From contig NC_018218.1 in the NCBI RefSeq assembly GCF_000219625.1, positions 5,890,001 through 5,954,000 of the forward strand: a stretch of 64,000 nucleotides of DNA, given 5' to 3'. Numbering within the stretch: position 1 is the stretch's first letter; the number at the start of each line of letters is the position of its first letter. Source of the stretch: Zymoseptoria tritici IPO323 (Eukaryota > Ascomycota > Dothideomycetes > Mycosphaerellales > Mycosphaerellaceae). Under the pieces are notes generated by a model. It was not told the DNA's origin. It saw nothing but the letters and a program-made list of their open reading frames with translations, and made no database searches. Positions 42,112 through 55,200 of the stretch are shown in pieces. The translations under genes were made by a program, and so were the position numbers.

Positions 42112-43533
42112 ATGCCTGAGGTATGTCTCCAATCTCATGAGACGACGACGACGACCAACTACTAACCCTCCCTCCCCCTCATACAGATCGGCGAAGTCGC
42201 CCGCATAGTCCACTACCTCCGCAAACACCTCGTCAACCGCACCATCGCTTCCTGCCAGGGCTTCGACGACGACATCGTCTACGGCAAAGTCGGCTGCACC
42301 GCCACCGCCTTCTCCCAAGCCTTCACCGGCAAGCGAGTCTCCCTCGCCGGCCAGCAAGGAAAATACTTCTACCTCACGCTCGCCGAGTCCAAAGTCCACT
42401 CGGTTCTACACTTGGGAATGACGGGATGGATCAAGTTTAATATTGAGGAAACGGGATACTATCGCCAGGGAAAGGATAAACCTGTGACGGAAGAGTGGCC
42501 GCCGAAATATGTCAAGTGGTTGATGAAGATTGATGCCGAGGGGGAGAGGGAAGCGTTGGAGGTCGCGTTTGTGGATCCGAGACGGTTGGCGAGGATTCGG
42601 TTGGTGGAGTGTGAGGCGGGGGAGATCAGAAGGGTGTCGCCGTTGAAGGAGAATGGGCCGGATCCGGTTATTGATAAGGATATTGTCACTTTGGAATGGA
42701 TGACTGCGTTGATGAGAAGGAAGAAGGTGCCTGTGAAGGGACTACTGCTTGATCAAGCGAATATCTCCGGGGTGGGGAATTGGGTCGCCGACGAGGTACT
42801 GTACCAAGCACGCCTCCACCCCGAACAATACAGCAACACCTTCTCCGACGAGGAGATTGGACGACTAAGAGACGCGCTCTTGGAAGTCACAGGCATCGCC
42901 TGCGCGACACTTTCCGATAGCGAACAATTCCCCTCGGACTGGTTGATGAAGCATCGCTGGGATAAAGGGAAGAAGGCGAGTAATGTGCTGCCGAATGGGG
43001 AGAAGATTGTGCATTTGACGGTTAGTGGGAGGACGAGTGCGATTGTCCCGAGTGTGCAGAAGAAGACGGGGAATGTGGCGGGGGATTTCAAGGAGGATGA
43101 TGTGGAGGATGGTGCTGAAGAGAAGAAGGAGAAGAAGAAGCCGGTGAAAGGGAGGAAGCGGAAGGTCAAGGAGGAGGAGGATGAGGAGGAGGAGGAGGAC
43201 GAGGAGGAGGAGGAGGACGAGGAGGAGGAAGAGGTCATGCCGGCTAAGAAGCAGCGTGGAGGGAAGAAGACTGTTGTTGAGACGAATGGCGATGCTGAGC
43301 CCAAGAAACGGGCTGCGAGAGGGAAGAAGGCCAAGGTTGAGCCTGTTGAGGACGAGGTCGAGGAGGCGGAAGAGGGGGAACATGAGCCTGAGCCGAAGAA
43401 GGTGACCAAGGCGAAGAAGTCCAAAGCCACACCGAAAAAGTCCGAGTCCACGCCCAAGGCAAAAGCAGCACCGAAGAAGGCAGAAAAGCAAGCTACGCCT
43501 GGTGAGAGGAAGTCCACTCGAACACGGAGATGA
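42112..43533 (+). CDS. Formamidopyrimidine-DNA glycosylase (Fpg/MutM), zincless fungal type
   Basis: Exons 42112..42120 and 42187..43533 give 451 aa. Exon 1 encodes only MPE, joined to IGEVARIVHYLRKHLV, so the essential N-terminal Pro (the Schiff-base nucleophile after Met removal) and Glu come from a 9-nt exon. The intron is 66 nt (GTATGT...CAG). Known: Fpg removes 8-oxoguanine and formamidopyrimidines and nicks DNA. Visible: the beta-hairpin Lys region GQQGKYFYLTLAESKVHSVLHLGMTGW, FVDPRRLARIRL, the helix-two-turn-helix LLLDQANISGVGNWVADEVLYQA, and a zincless finger with GRTSAIVPSVQKKTG in place of the four-Cys finger, as in plant and fungal members. The last about 140 residues alternate Glu runs and Lys/Arg runs (KKPVKGRKRKVKEEED, AKKSKATPKKSEST), probably nuclear targeting and DNA affinity. 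Confidence 0.93.
43171..43232 (+). repeat. GAG/GAC trinucleotide tract coding poly-Glu in the Fpg tail
   Basis: An imperfect GAG-repeat microsatellite encodes three EEEEED-type blocks in the acidic part of the Fpg tail. A trinucleotide period keeps the frame, so length variants would be tolerated. Confidence 0.8.
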
Positions 43534-43883
43534 GTATAGAGGGATCGAGGGGGTTGAGTCTTTGCTCTGATGGCTCACAGCACATTGTATACATATTGTA
43601 ATTGTACAGCCTGATGTATAATGCATTGTATATTCCGTTTGATCCGTCAGGATGCCCTGAATGACATTCAATGACACGCACGCGGTCAAAGAAGATCCAA
43701 GCGAATTGTCGATTACCAACCGAACCCAACTTCTTCTTCAACAAATCCTGAAACATCCCGCAAGCGCCGTGGCCATCTACATGGCGTGCGAAAAGATCCA
43801 CTCTCGTCACATGAAGGCGCTTAAATTCTAGTGCTGTATGCCTACGCTAAGTCAAACAACCAGGCTTCCCAACCTCATTCCCC
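43534..43883. other. Convergent spacer, Fpg to DOMON-b561 gene
   Basis: 350 bp between two 3' ends. A TTGTATACATATTGTAATTGTA stretch near 43583-43630 is AT-rich, as expected of 3'-processing regions. No gene recognised. Confidence 0.45.
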
Positions 43884-45457
43884 TCACCGCAAAGGCACAG
43901 CCTCCCACTTCCCCTTGAACGGATTCGTCCTCTCTGAAGCCGGCGTGTCCGCATATAGACTCTCGGCCTGCACTTTTGCAGCACTGTTCGCTGCCATCTG
44001 ATTCCCCCTCCTCTCGGCCCTCTTGTCCTCACTGCGATCATTCCACTTCTGCCTCGCCAGCGAAAAGAACGGCGTGCGCGGCGTTTGTATATACCGTCTC
44101 GAATTCGACGAGAAGGGGGTTTCACGAAGCTCGTATTCCCGCCCTGCCTCTCCATCCTCGTTGGGAATGAAGGCTTGCTTCTCCGGTCTATAAACGTGTT
44201 TATTGTTATGCCGAAAGACGAGGTAGGTGAGTAATGCGAAGATGAGCAGCATCACGGCTACCACGATTCCATAGGGCGTGAGCTTGTCGCCGGCGAAGTC
44301 TAGGCCGAGAAACCCGTTGGCGATGCCGAGGAGAGTGATGGATATCCCGAGGTAGCGGTGGATTTTCCCCATGATCGTGGGTAATCCGGCGCGGAGGTAG
44401 AGGATGTGGTGGGTTAGTCCGAGGCCGAGTTGGAGGAAGACGGAGGCGAAGATGAGGAGGCCGAGGATTTGGTGGGGGGTGGTGAAGGTTTTGGACTGGA
44501 GAAATGGTTAGTTTCGTTGGTTGTTGTGGTGGAGGGGAAGGGCAGCAGTACTTTGTTGTATAGCTTTGAGGCGTAGATTCCGAGGCCGAGACCGATGGTG
44601 AGGAATATGACTCCGAGAACTTGGGCTGCTGCGTGGACTAGTGCTCGCCGCAGGAGACGGAGGGAGAGAGCGCCCAAGGGGAAGATGAGCAGGAAGGTGA
44701 AGCACATGAAGACTGCGTGGGCTACGCCGGCCCATTCGGCGTCGTTGGAGGTGTTGTATGCGGAGGACGAGTAGTAGTTTGCAAACGCCCAGAATGAGTC
44801 GCCGGTTTGGAGGCCGGGATCTTGGGGCGCGGGAACTCGTGCGTAGTCGCCGGTGTAGTTTGTTGCTACGGTCATGTCTAGTTGGAACGTGCCGTGGAAG
44901 TCGTGGAGTCGAAGAGGGGCGTTTTTGTCGTTGGAGTGGAGGGTCAGATTTGGTCCGAGGGCGAAGACGAATTGTTCGGCTGTGTTGGTCAGATTCAGAG
45001 CTCCGGTTTTCCAAGTCGCACACTTCCGACAGACTGCGTGAGCGATCATGATACCGTCTGGGCTCAGTGTATTTGAGAAAGGAGCGTAGTGATCGCTTGT
45101 AACAGGCTCGATGACAACGTCCTCCGCCACGGGTTCCGTGTGCCCAGTGCTATACCGCACTGTGTTGGTAAGATGGTGGCCGTCCTCCGCCAGGTAGGAG
45201 ATCAGCATCCGGGTATTGGTCATGCTCGAGCCGAAGCCGACTCCCATCCAGGAATGCGAAGCCGGAGCATTCATATGGTAGTAGACGTCCCCATTCTCGG
45301 CGACGTTCAGTGCGAAGACGTAGCCGGAACTGGGCAGGACGAAGTATGCTGCTTTGGCCTGTTCATCGATTCCGGCGTCATGGGTCTCCTGTGGACTTGC
45401 GGCCCAAGTGGTGGCGAGGAAGAAGGCGAGGATCAGTGCTGGCATTGTTGGCTTCAT
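43884..45457 (-). CDS. DOMON plus cytochrome b561 membrane protein (CDH-type cytochrome domain)
   Basis: Exons complement(43884..44495, 44552..45457) give 505 aa. The 56-nt intron has GTACTG and CAG and joins YASKLYNK-SKTFTTPHQI in phase 0. Visible in order: signal peptide (ALILAFFLATTWAAS, ends about residue 20); DOMON/CDH-cytochrome domain about 35-195, with SHSWMGVGFGSSM and RLHDFHGTFQLDM supplying possible Met/His heme ligands; then a cytochrome b561/ferric-reductase-like membrane domain from about 240 to 380. In that domain His residues recur in helices (WAGVAHAVFMCFTFLLIF, LVHAAAQVLGVIFL, TTPHQILGLLIF, THHILYL, GKIHRYLG). A cytosolic tail of about 120 residues follows. Known: such fusions are proposed to pass electrons across membranes. 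Partner and substrate unknown. Confidence 0.9.
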
Positions 45458-46226
45458 GCTGGCGGACTTCTACAGCATGCCTCCAGGGAGCTGTAAGGAA
45501 TGACAGGGTGCAAGGACAAGGAAGAGGAAGCAGCGAAGAACAGCAGAAAGGAAGAAATCAGAGGAGTAGACGGAGGTACTCGAGGTACTTTACCACTGCC
45601 CATACACGACATGCCGAACGACCAAATTTAGCCGCAGCCGCTCAGCTTTGGGGGGCTGCTGATTCGACGACTAGTCTTTTCATTGCTGGATGAATCGATG
45701 CGCCCCGCCGGGGACTTGATACTACACACCCAGAGTTGAAGAGGGTCGGGAAGCGCTGGCCTGAGACGCACGGCGGATCCTTCGATATGCGCGTCGGCGC
45801 TTACAAGGTGGTGGCGTGCGTGGCCGGGTCGATAGGAGGAAGGCCATGAGCAAGAATTCATGGTCCACGGCGGCATTGGAAGACGAGATGCATGAAGCGA
45901 TGACGGGTAAATCGTGATGTTCTCCGTTCAATGCTGGCGGAGTGTTGGGTTTGTGATGTCGTGTCTTTCTGAAGATGGGCGGAGGTCATTCTTGCGAAAG
46001 CCAGAAAGCGGAGACGAGCCCAGCCAATGAGAGACCATCACGGCAACGTATATAGATGGATGTGTAGGAGACATAGGAACATGTTGAGCAGACTGGTAAA
46101 AGATGATGTGTGTAAAGTAATTTACATTTATTGTGTACAAAGAAAATCTATCCAAGAGAGCAGAACTGCAACCGACCCTGAACGCCAAACATTCTTTCAT
46201 TCATAAAATCCTTCCCAAATTCTCTC
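45458..46226. other. Intergenic region, no gene seen
   Basis: 770 bp with the DOMON-b561 promoter at the left and the 3' flank of the giant repeat gene at the right (AT-rich TTTACATTTATTGTGTAC near 46120-46140 may be its 3'-processing region). No repeat or RNA gene recognised. Confidence 0.5.
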
Positions 46227-49200
46227 TCATCCTCCTAACAGTCCGGACAGGCCAGACTTCGCAGTGGTAGTGGTTGCAAGGGCCGATGAGGTCGTCGAAG
46301 ACGCTCCTCCTACGACAGTATTGACGACTGAGACGAGTCCCCCAAGGAGATTGCCGCCTCCTGCAGCAGCGCTGCTAGTTGTGGTAGCCCGCGTGGTCGT
46401 TGACAGTGTTGTTGGGAGGACGGCGGCTGGTGGACTGGTTGTAGATGCAGTAGCTGAGGCACCGACCGACGCACTGACCGAGGCAGAAACGTTGATTGGA
46501 GCAACGGATGTGGCGGCCAAGGTCGTAGTTGTCAAGACTACCGGTGCGGCGAGGGTTGTAGTTGTCAATACCACCGGGGCGGCCAGGGTTGTCGTGGTCA
46601 GTATCGGGGCGGCGAGCGTTGTAGTAGTCAATACCACCGGTGCGGCAAGAGTTGTGGTCGTCACTGTCGGTGCGTTGAGTGTCGTGGTCGTCAAGACTGG
46701 GAGGTTGACAGTCGTCGTCGTGATTGCCGGCGCACTAAGAGTTGTAGTGCTCACTACAGATGCACCCAGGCTCACGCCGAGAGAGATATCCGCAGAACTC
46801 GTTGGAGAGGAAGAGCATCTGAAGAGCTGGATGCCTCTGGCACTAAGCTCGGCTGTAGTGCAGCGTCCTGAACAGCAGTTTCCTTGACCAAGGAGGGCAT
46901 CCAGAAGTGGGATCGTGCACAGCTCTCCCTCACGTGCGCAAGTTTGCTGAGCTGCGGCCGATGTGGTTGTCGAGGATCCAATCGAAACGATGGGTAGACT
47001 GGGGATCGTTGTGGTGACCGCGATGGCGGGCGCGGACGCGGAGTCCGAGAGACTGGCCGACACGATAGGTGTGTTTGCGGTAGACAAGCTGATGGCAGGG
47101 AGGCTGATGGTCGGGAGAACGATCACTGGCTGAGTGGCCGAGATCGAGACGCTGCTTGATAGGATCGGCTCCGCAGAGCTCCTTGTCAGGGTAGTGAAGC
47201 CGCTCGACACGCTTGGCAATGCTCCTGTTGCTGTCGAGAAGATGCCAGAGCCAAGGCTGATGACTGAAGAGATGATGTTACCGCCGGTTGGGGTGGTGCC
47301 AGTAGGGAGAAGCACAGTCGGCAAAGTTGTAGGAAGCGTTGGCAAGCCTTCGGTCAAGCTCGAGACAATGCCGGAGCCACCGTTGATGACAGACGAAACG
47401 ATGTTGCCCGCGCTGGAGGTTAGCATAGTCGGCAAAGTTGTAGGAAGCGTAGGCAAAGCTCCAGTCAAGCTCGAGATAATGCCAGAGCCCCCGTCAACGA
47501 CGGACGACACGATGTTGCCAGCGCTGGAGGTCGGGACAGTCGGCAACGTAGTAGGAAGCGTGGGCAAAGCTCCAGTCAAGCTCGAGATAATGCCAGAGCC
47601 CCCGTCAACGACGGACGACACGATGTTGCCAGCGCTGGAGGTCGGGACAGTCGGCAACGTAGTAGGAAGCGTGGGCAAAGCTCCAGTCAAGCTCGAGATA
47701 ATGCCAGAGCCCCCGTCAACGACGGACGACACGATGTTGCCAGCGCTGGAGGTCGGGACAGTCGGCAACGTAGTAGGAAGCGTGGGCAAAGCTCCAGTCA
47801 AGCTCGAGATAATGCCAGAGCCCCCGTCAACGACGGACGACACGATGTTGCCAGCGCTGGAGGTCGGGACAGTCGGCAACGTAGTAGGAAGCGTAGGCAA
47901 AGCTCCAGTCAAGCTCGAGATAATGCCAGAGCCCCCGTCAACGACGGACGACACGATGTTGCCTGCGCTGGAAGTCGGGACCTGAGGGATTCCTGTGGAG
48001 CTTGAGGGGAGTCCTCCAAGAACCGAGGAGACGACACCGTTGACGCCACTCGCGATTTCCGATACGATATCTCCATTGTTCGAGCCGTCGGTAGGGACTG
48101 GGTTAATCGCAGTACTCGAGATACCGACTGGAAGGGAAATTGACGGCAAGGCGACGGAAGGAGTTCCTAAGCTGAGGATACCGCTCAGCGAAGATGGAAT
48201 GCTTCCAGTAGGAATGCTCACAGATGGTACTGCAGCAGACTCGGTTGGTGGGGTCAAGGATGACAGACTAGTCGGGATTGTCAAGGATGGCAAAGCGCCG
48301 GTGGGTATGCTCAAAGATGGCAGCGAGCCAGTCGGAAGAGTCAAAGATGGCAATGAGTTAGTTGGAAGGCTCAAGGATGGCAGGCCGGACCCGCCTGGAA
48401 GGTTGAGCGACGGCAGTGATGTGGGTACGCCGTCAATGATGGACGAGACAATGCCGCTCAGGGAGGCAGGAATGTCTGCGGTTGGAATGCTCAAAGGTGG
48501 AAGAGTGACGGAATCGGTTGGAACCGTCAAAGAGGGCAGCGAGCCGCTCGGTATGGTCAAGGATGGCTCGATTCCGGTAGGAAGAGAAGTTGGCAGGGCG
48601 CCGTCAATGATAGACGAGACAATGCCGCTCAGGGAGGCAGGAATGTCTGCGGTTGGAATGCTCAAAGATGGCAGAGTGACGGAATCGATTGGAACCGTCA
48701 AAGAGGGCAGCGAGCCGCTCGGTATGGTCAAGGATGGCTCGATTCCGGTAGGAAGAGAAGTTGGCAGGGCGCCGTCAATGATGGACGAGACAATGCCGCT
48801 CAGGGAGGCAGGAATGTCTGTGGTTGGAATGCTCAAAGATGGCAGAGTGACGGAATCGGTTGGAACCGTCAAAGAAGGCAGCGAGCCGCTCGGTATAGTT
48901 AAGGATGGCAAAGCGTCGATTCCGGTAAGAGAAGTTGGCAGGGCGTTCCCGATTGAGGACAGAATACCGCTCAGAGAAGCAGGAATGTCGGCCGTGGGGA
49001 TGCTCAAGGATGGCAAAGCGCCAGATTCGCTCGGGAGCGAAGTTGGGAGACCATCACCGATGGAGGACAGAATACCGCTCAGAGATGCAGGAATGTCGGC
49101 CGTGGGGATGCTCAAGGATGGCAAGGCGCCAGATTCGCTCGGGAGCGAAGTTGGGAGACCATTACCGATTGAGGACAGAATACCGCTCAGAGAGGCAGGA

Positions 49201-52200
49201 ATGTCTGCCGTGGGGATGCTCAAAGATGGCAAGGCGCCAGATTCGCTCGGGAGCGAAGTTGGGAGACCATCACCGATGGAGGACAGAATACCGCTCAGAG
49301 AGGCAGGAATGTCTGCCGTGGGGATGCTCAAAGATGGCAGAGCATCGGGTCCAGTGGGAAGGGAAGTCGGGATACCATTACCGATTGACGACAAGATACC
49401 GCTCAGAGAAGCAGGAATGTCTGCCGTGGGCTGGATCGTCAGACTGGGGACACTCAGAGTTGGAGCGCCACTGAGCGATGGCCCGCTAAGGGTCAGACCC
49501 GCCGAGCCTGCAGGAGCCCCGTTCGAGGAGCATCTCAAGAGCTGGACGCTGACGCCATTCTCTATGCTGATCTCAGCCTGGACACAGCTACCGCAACAGT
49601 CGTCGATTCCGAGTACACCGTCGACAAGTGGGAGGATACATAGCGAGCCATCGGCTGCGCACGTTGCTTGTGGTGCAGCTGGAACCGAAACCGATGCGGT
49701 ACCGCCGAGCGAAATGCTTGGGATGCCCAACGAAGGGACGTTCGGAATGCTCAAAGATGGTAGAGTGACGGAACCAGTTGGAATGCTCAAGGATGGCAGA
49801 GTGGCGGAACCAGTTGGGAGAGTCAACGACGTCGGGAGAGTCAACGACGTCGGCAGAGTCAACGACGTCGGCAGAGTCAACGACGTTGGGAGGGTTAACG
49901 ATGTCGGGAGAGTAAACGGAGGCAGACCGGACTCGCCTGGAAGAGTGAAGGAAGGCAAGTCGGAGCCGCCTGGAAGACTCAAGGAAGGTAGGGAGCCAGA
50001 AGCCGCCGGAATGGAAAGGCTCGGTATTCCTGGAATGGATGTGGGAATAGACAACGATGGTAGATCCGTGCCAGTGAGCAGGGGGATAGAGAGACTTGGC
50101 AGTCCCTCGATATCCGTTGGCAATGAGATGGGCAGAGGCGTTGGAAGTCCCTCGATATCCGTTGGCAATGAGATGGGCAGAGACGTTGGAAGTCCCTCGA
50201 TATCCGTTGGCAATGAGATGGGCAGAGACGTCGGAAGTCCCTCGATATCCGTTGGCAATGAGATGGGCAGAGACGTTGGAAGTCCCGAGATATCCGTTGG
50301 CAATGAGATGGGTAGAGACGTCGGAAGTCCCTCGATATCCGTTGACAATGAGATGGGCAGAGACGTTGGTAGCCCCGAGATATCCGTTGGCAATGAGATG
50401 GGCAGAGACGTCGGAAGTCCCTCGATATCCGTTGGCAATGTGATGGGCAGAGACGTTAGTAGCCCCGAGATATCCGTTGGCAATGTGATGGGCAGAGACG
50501 TTGGAAGTCCCGAGATATCCGTTGGCAATGAGATGGGCAGAGACGTTGGAAGTCCCTCGATATCCGTTGGCAATGAGATGGGCAGAGAAGTTGGAAGTCC
50601 TGATCCAACAGGCAAGATGGACGATACTCCAGCGGAGATGTCACTGCCAATGTTGGAGATAATGCTGCTAATGTCCGCTGGATTTGGTGTCGTGGCCGAG
50701 ACGATAGGCAAAGTGCCTGTAATCTCTGGGATACCGGAGACTGGCGGAATCAAAGACGTAGCCTCACCAAGCAGAGAGGTCAGACTGTCCAAAGTTCCAT
50801 CACCTCCACCGGGAAGGTCCGATGGCAGACCCGTTGGTAGACCTGATGGTAGGCCAGTCGGCAAGCCCGATATCAGATCAGTTGGCACGCCAGTTGGTAA
50901 GCCAGTTGAGACCTCAAGAGGGAACGTAGGAATCTGACTTATCAAGGACGACAAGGACGACTCAATGCCAGCTGGCAGGGAGAGAGTTGGCGCGGGCAGG
51001 TCAGAGTTTCCTGGGACACCCGAGATCGAGCCAGTCGGTAAGCCGAGGGACGTAGGAATCTGGCTCAGCAGCGAGGACAGAGATGATTCCAGCCCGGATG
51101 GCAGGGAGAGAGTTGGCGCGGGCAGGTCAGAGTTTCCTGGGACACCCGAGATCGAGCCAGTCGGTAAGCCGAGGGACGTAGGAATCTGGCTCAGCAGCGA
51201 GGACAGAGATGATTCCAGCCCGGATGGCAGCGAGAGTGTCGGTGAGGGGAGATCGCCCGTGACGCCGGGAACACCTGAACCAGTGGGGAGATCGAGGGAA
51301 AGCGTAGGAATCTGGCTGAGAATCGACGACAGTGAGGACCCCAGGTCAGCTGGAAGCGAGGGTGTGGCCAATGGAAGATCGCCTGTAACTTCGGGAATAC
51401 TTGAACCAGTGGGGAGATCGAGGGAAAGCGTAGGAATCTGGCTGAGAATCGACGACAGTGAGGACCCCAGGTCAGCTGGAAGCGAGGGTGTGGCCAATGG
51501 AAGATCGCCTGTAACTTCGGGAATACCTGAACCAGTGGGGAGATCGAGGGAAAGCGTAGGAATCTGGCTGAGAACCGACGACAGTGAGGACCCCAGGTCA
51601 GCTGGAAGCGAGGGTGTGGCCAATGGAAGATCGCCTGTAACTTCGGGAATACTTGAACCAGTGGGGAGATCGAGGGAAAGCGTAGGAATCTGGCTGAGAA
51701 TCGACGACAGTGAGGACCCCAGGTCAGCTGGAAGCGAGGGTGTGGCCAATGGAAGATCGCCTGTAACTTCGGGAATGCCTGACACCGAGCCTGTGGGAAT
51801 TCCTAGGGAGAGCGTAGGAATCTGACTAACCAAGGATGACAGAGACGATCCGAGATCCGCCGGAAGGGTGGGCGTGACCGATGGCAGATTGCCTGTGATC
51901 TGACTGAGCAAAGAAGAGACACTGGTCTCAAGGCCGGCTGGTATAGAGGGCGTGACCGAGGGGAGACCGCCTGTAGGTATTTGGCTAAGCAGAGATGACA
52001 GAGAAGACCCAAGTTCAGCTGGAATCGAGGGTGTAGCGGAGGGGAACCCATCGGTGGGGATCTGGCTGAGCAGGGAGGATAGAGAAGATCCAAGCTCGGC
52101 CGGAATCGAGGGCGTGGCCGAGGGAAGCCCATCGGTGGGGATCTGGCTGAGCAGGGAGGATAGAGAAGATCCAAGCTCGGCCGGAATCGAGGGCGTGGCC

Positions 52201-55200
52201 GAGGGAAGCCCATCGGTGGGGATCTGGCTGAGCAGGGAGGATAGAGAAGATCCAAGCTCGGCCGGAATCGAGGGCGTGGCCGAGGGAAGCCCATCGGTGG
52301 GGATCTGGCTGAGCAGGGAGGACAGAGAAGATCCAAGCTCGGCCGGAATCGAGGGCGTGGCCGAGGGCAACCCATCGGTGGGAATCTGGCTGAGTAGGGA
52401 GGACAGAGAAGATCCAAGCTCGGCCGGAATCGAGGGCGTGGCCGAGGGGAACCCATCGGTGGGGATCTGGCTGAGTAGGGAGGACAGAGAAGATCCAAGC
52501 TCGGCCGGAATCGAGGGTGTAGCCGAAGGGAGACCGCCTGTAGGTATTTGGCTGAGTAGAGATGACAAAGAAGACCCAAGCTCGGCTGGAATCAAGGACG
52601 TCGCTGCAGGGAGGTCGCCTGTAATCTGGCTGAGCAAAGAGGAGAGACTAGTCTCAAGCCCGGCCGGAATAGATGGCGTAGCAGAAGGAAGATCTCCTGT
52701 GATCTGTCCAAGCAAAGAGGAGAGACTGGTCTCAAGTTCGGCCGGAATAGATGGCGTAGCAGAAGGAAGATCTCCTGTGATCTGTCCAAGCAAAGAGGAG
52801 AGACTGGTCTCAAGTTCGGCCGGAATAGATGGCGTAGCAGAAGGAAGATCTCCTGTGATCTGTCCAAGCAAAGAGGAGAGACTGGTCTCAAGTTCGGCCG
52901 GAATAGATGGCGTAGCAGAAGGAAGATCTCCTGTGATCTGTCCAAGCAAAGAGGAGAGACTGGTCTCAAGTTCGGCCGGAATAGATGGCGTAGCAGAAGG
53001 AAGATCTCCTGTGATCTGGCTAAGCAAAGAGGAGAGACTGGTCTCAAGTTCGGCCGGAATGGATGGAGTAGCCGTGGGGAGGTCTCCTGTGATCTGGCCA
53101 AGCAAAGAAGAAAGGCTAGTCTCAAGGCCGGCCGGGATAGAAGGCGTAGCCGTGGGGAGGTCTTCTGTGATCTGGCCAAGCAAAGAAGAAAGGCTAGTCT
53201 CAAGGCCGGCCGGGATAGAAGGCGTAGCCGCCGAAGGCAGATCGTCTGTAATCTGGCCGAGTAGAGAAGAAAGGCTAGTCTCAAGGCCCGATGGAATAGA
53301 AGGCGTCGCCGAGGGAAGATCGCCTGTAATCTGGCCGAGCAAAGACGAAAGACTGGTCTCAAGGCCGGCAGGGTTGGTGAGAGTGCCCACGCCTATATCG
53401 CCTGAGAGAGTCGCACCGAGAGACAGGGTGGGGGCACCGAGTAGACCGGTGGCATCACTGAGAATCGATGAGAGACCTCCGGAAACCGTTGGGATGGGCA
53501 GCTGGCTCGAAGCATCGCCAAGCAGGGAGGAGAGAGTTGAGATGAGTCCTCCAGGTACGCTGGTAGGCGCTGGGACATTGGTCAGATCGCCGAGTGCTGA
53601 AGAGACGGAAGCGCCAACGTCTGAAGCAATGCTGGAGAGCTGTGGCAGGCCAGTTCCGGTTGGCGCTGGTAGGTTGGTGAGGTCGCCCAGCGCAGAAGAG
53701 ACGGACGCGCCAATGTCAGAAGCGATACTAGAGAGCTGCGGCAGATCAGTTCCGGTTGGGGCAGGAACATTCGTCAGATCGCCGAGCGCAGAAGAGACGG
53801 AAGCGCCAACGTCTGAAGCAATGCTGGAGAGCTGCGGCAGATCAGTTCCGGTTGGGGCAGGAACATTCGTCAGATCGCCGAGCGCAGAAGAGACGGAAGC
53901 GCCAACGTCTGAAGCAATGCTGGAGAGCTGTGGCAGGCCAGTTCCGGTTGGCGCTGGTACGTTGGTGAGGTCGCCCAGCGCAGAAGAGACGGACGCGCCA
54001 ATGTCAGAAGCGATACTAGAGAGCTGCGGCAGATCAGTTCCGGTTGGGGCAGGAACATTCGTCAGATCGCCGAGCGCAGAAGACACGGAAGCACCAATAT
54101 CTGAAGCAATGCTAGAGAGCTGTGGCAGGCCTGTTCCGGTTGCGGGAATGTTCGTCAGATCGCCGAGCGCCGAAGACACGGAAGCACCGATGTCTGAGGC
54201 AACGCTAGAGAGCTGTGGCAGGCCTGTTCCGGTTGCGGGAACGTTCGTCAGATCGCCGAGAACCGAAGACACGGAAGCACCGATGTCTGAGGCAACGCTA
54301 GAGAGCTGTGGCAGGCCGGAGCCGGTGGCTGGAAGACTGGTCAGGTCGCCGAGAATCGAGGAGACGGAAGCTCCGATGTCTGAGGCCACGCTAGAGAGCT
54401 GTGGCAGGTCTGTCGCAATTCCAGTCGGCGCAGAGATGGTCAGGTCGCCTAGCGCCGAAGAGACTGAGGCTCCAATGCTCGAGATGATGCTGGAAACCTC
54501 GGGAGCGTTGGTCGGTTCAGGGATGTTGGTCAGGTCGCCTAGCACCGAAGAGACTGAGGATCCGATGTCGGACACGACGCTAGAGAGCTGTGGCAGGTTT
54601 GTCGCGATTCCAGTTGGCGCAGAGATGGTCAGGTCGCCTAGCGCCGAAGAGACTGAGGCTCCAATGCTCGAGATGATGCTGGAGACCTCGGGCGCGTTGG
54701 ACGGTGCAGGAACATTGGTCAGGTCGCCAAGAACCGAAGATACGGATCCCGCAATGCTCGAGATGATGCTGGAAACCTCGGGAGCGTTGGTCGCGATCCC
54801 CGTAGGCGTCGGAAGATTGGTCAGACCGTCGAACACCGAAGTCAAAGAGTCTCCAATCTGTTCAACTTCAGAGACGATGCTTGAGAGCTGCGGAATGTCC
54901 GTCGCGCCACCAGTTGGCACGGCCAGGATGCTGGAGGTCAAGTCGCCAATGGCCTGGCTTAACGACGATTGGATGTCCGAAACGATACTTGGTAGATTGG
55001 TCGCAGCGCTCGTGGGGAGGTTGCTGATCGCGTCGCCGAGAGCAGACGTCAAAGATCCAATCTCTGATACGATACTGGATGGCACTGTAGGTGCGCCAGT
55101 AGGTACGCCAGTTGGAAGAGCGTTCGTCAACTCGCCGAGCGCAGAAGTTAGGGAGGCAATCTGCGATGCAACGCTGGAAGGTACTGCAGGTGCGTCCGTT

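Noticed and set aside
42753..43517. 254-aa minus-strand frame opposite Fpg
   Set aside because: Mirror of the Glu/Lys-rich tail (poly-Ser and Phe), no protein-like character.
47995..50937. 980-codon plus-strand open frame
   Set aside because: Same reason: shadow of repeats in the minus-strand gene. Its sequence simply mirrors the repeat units.
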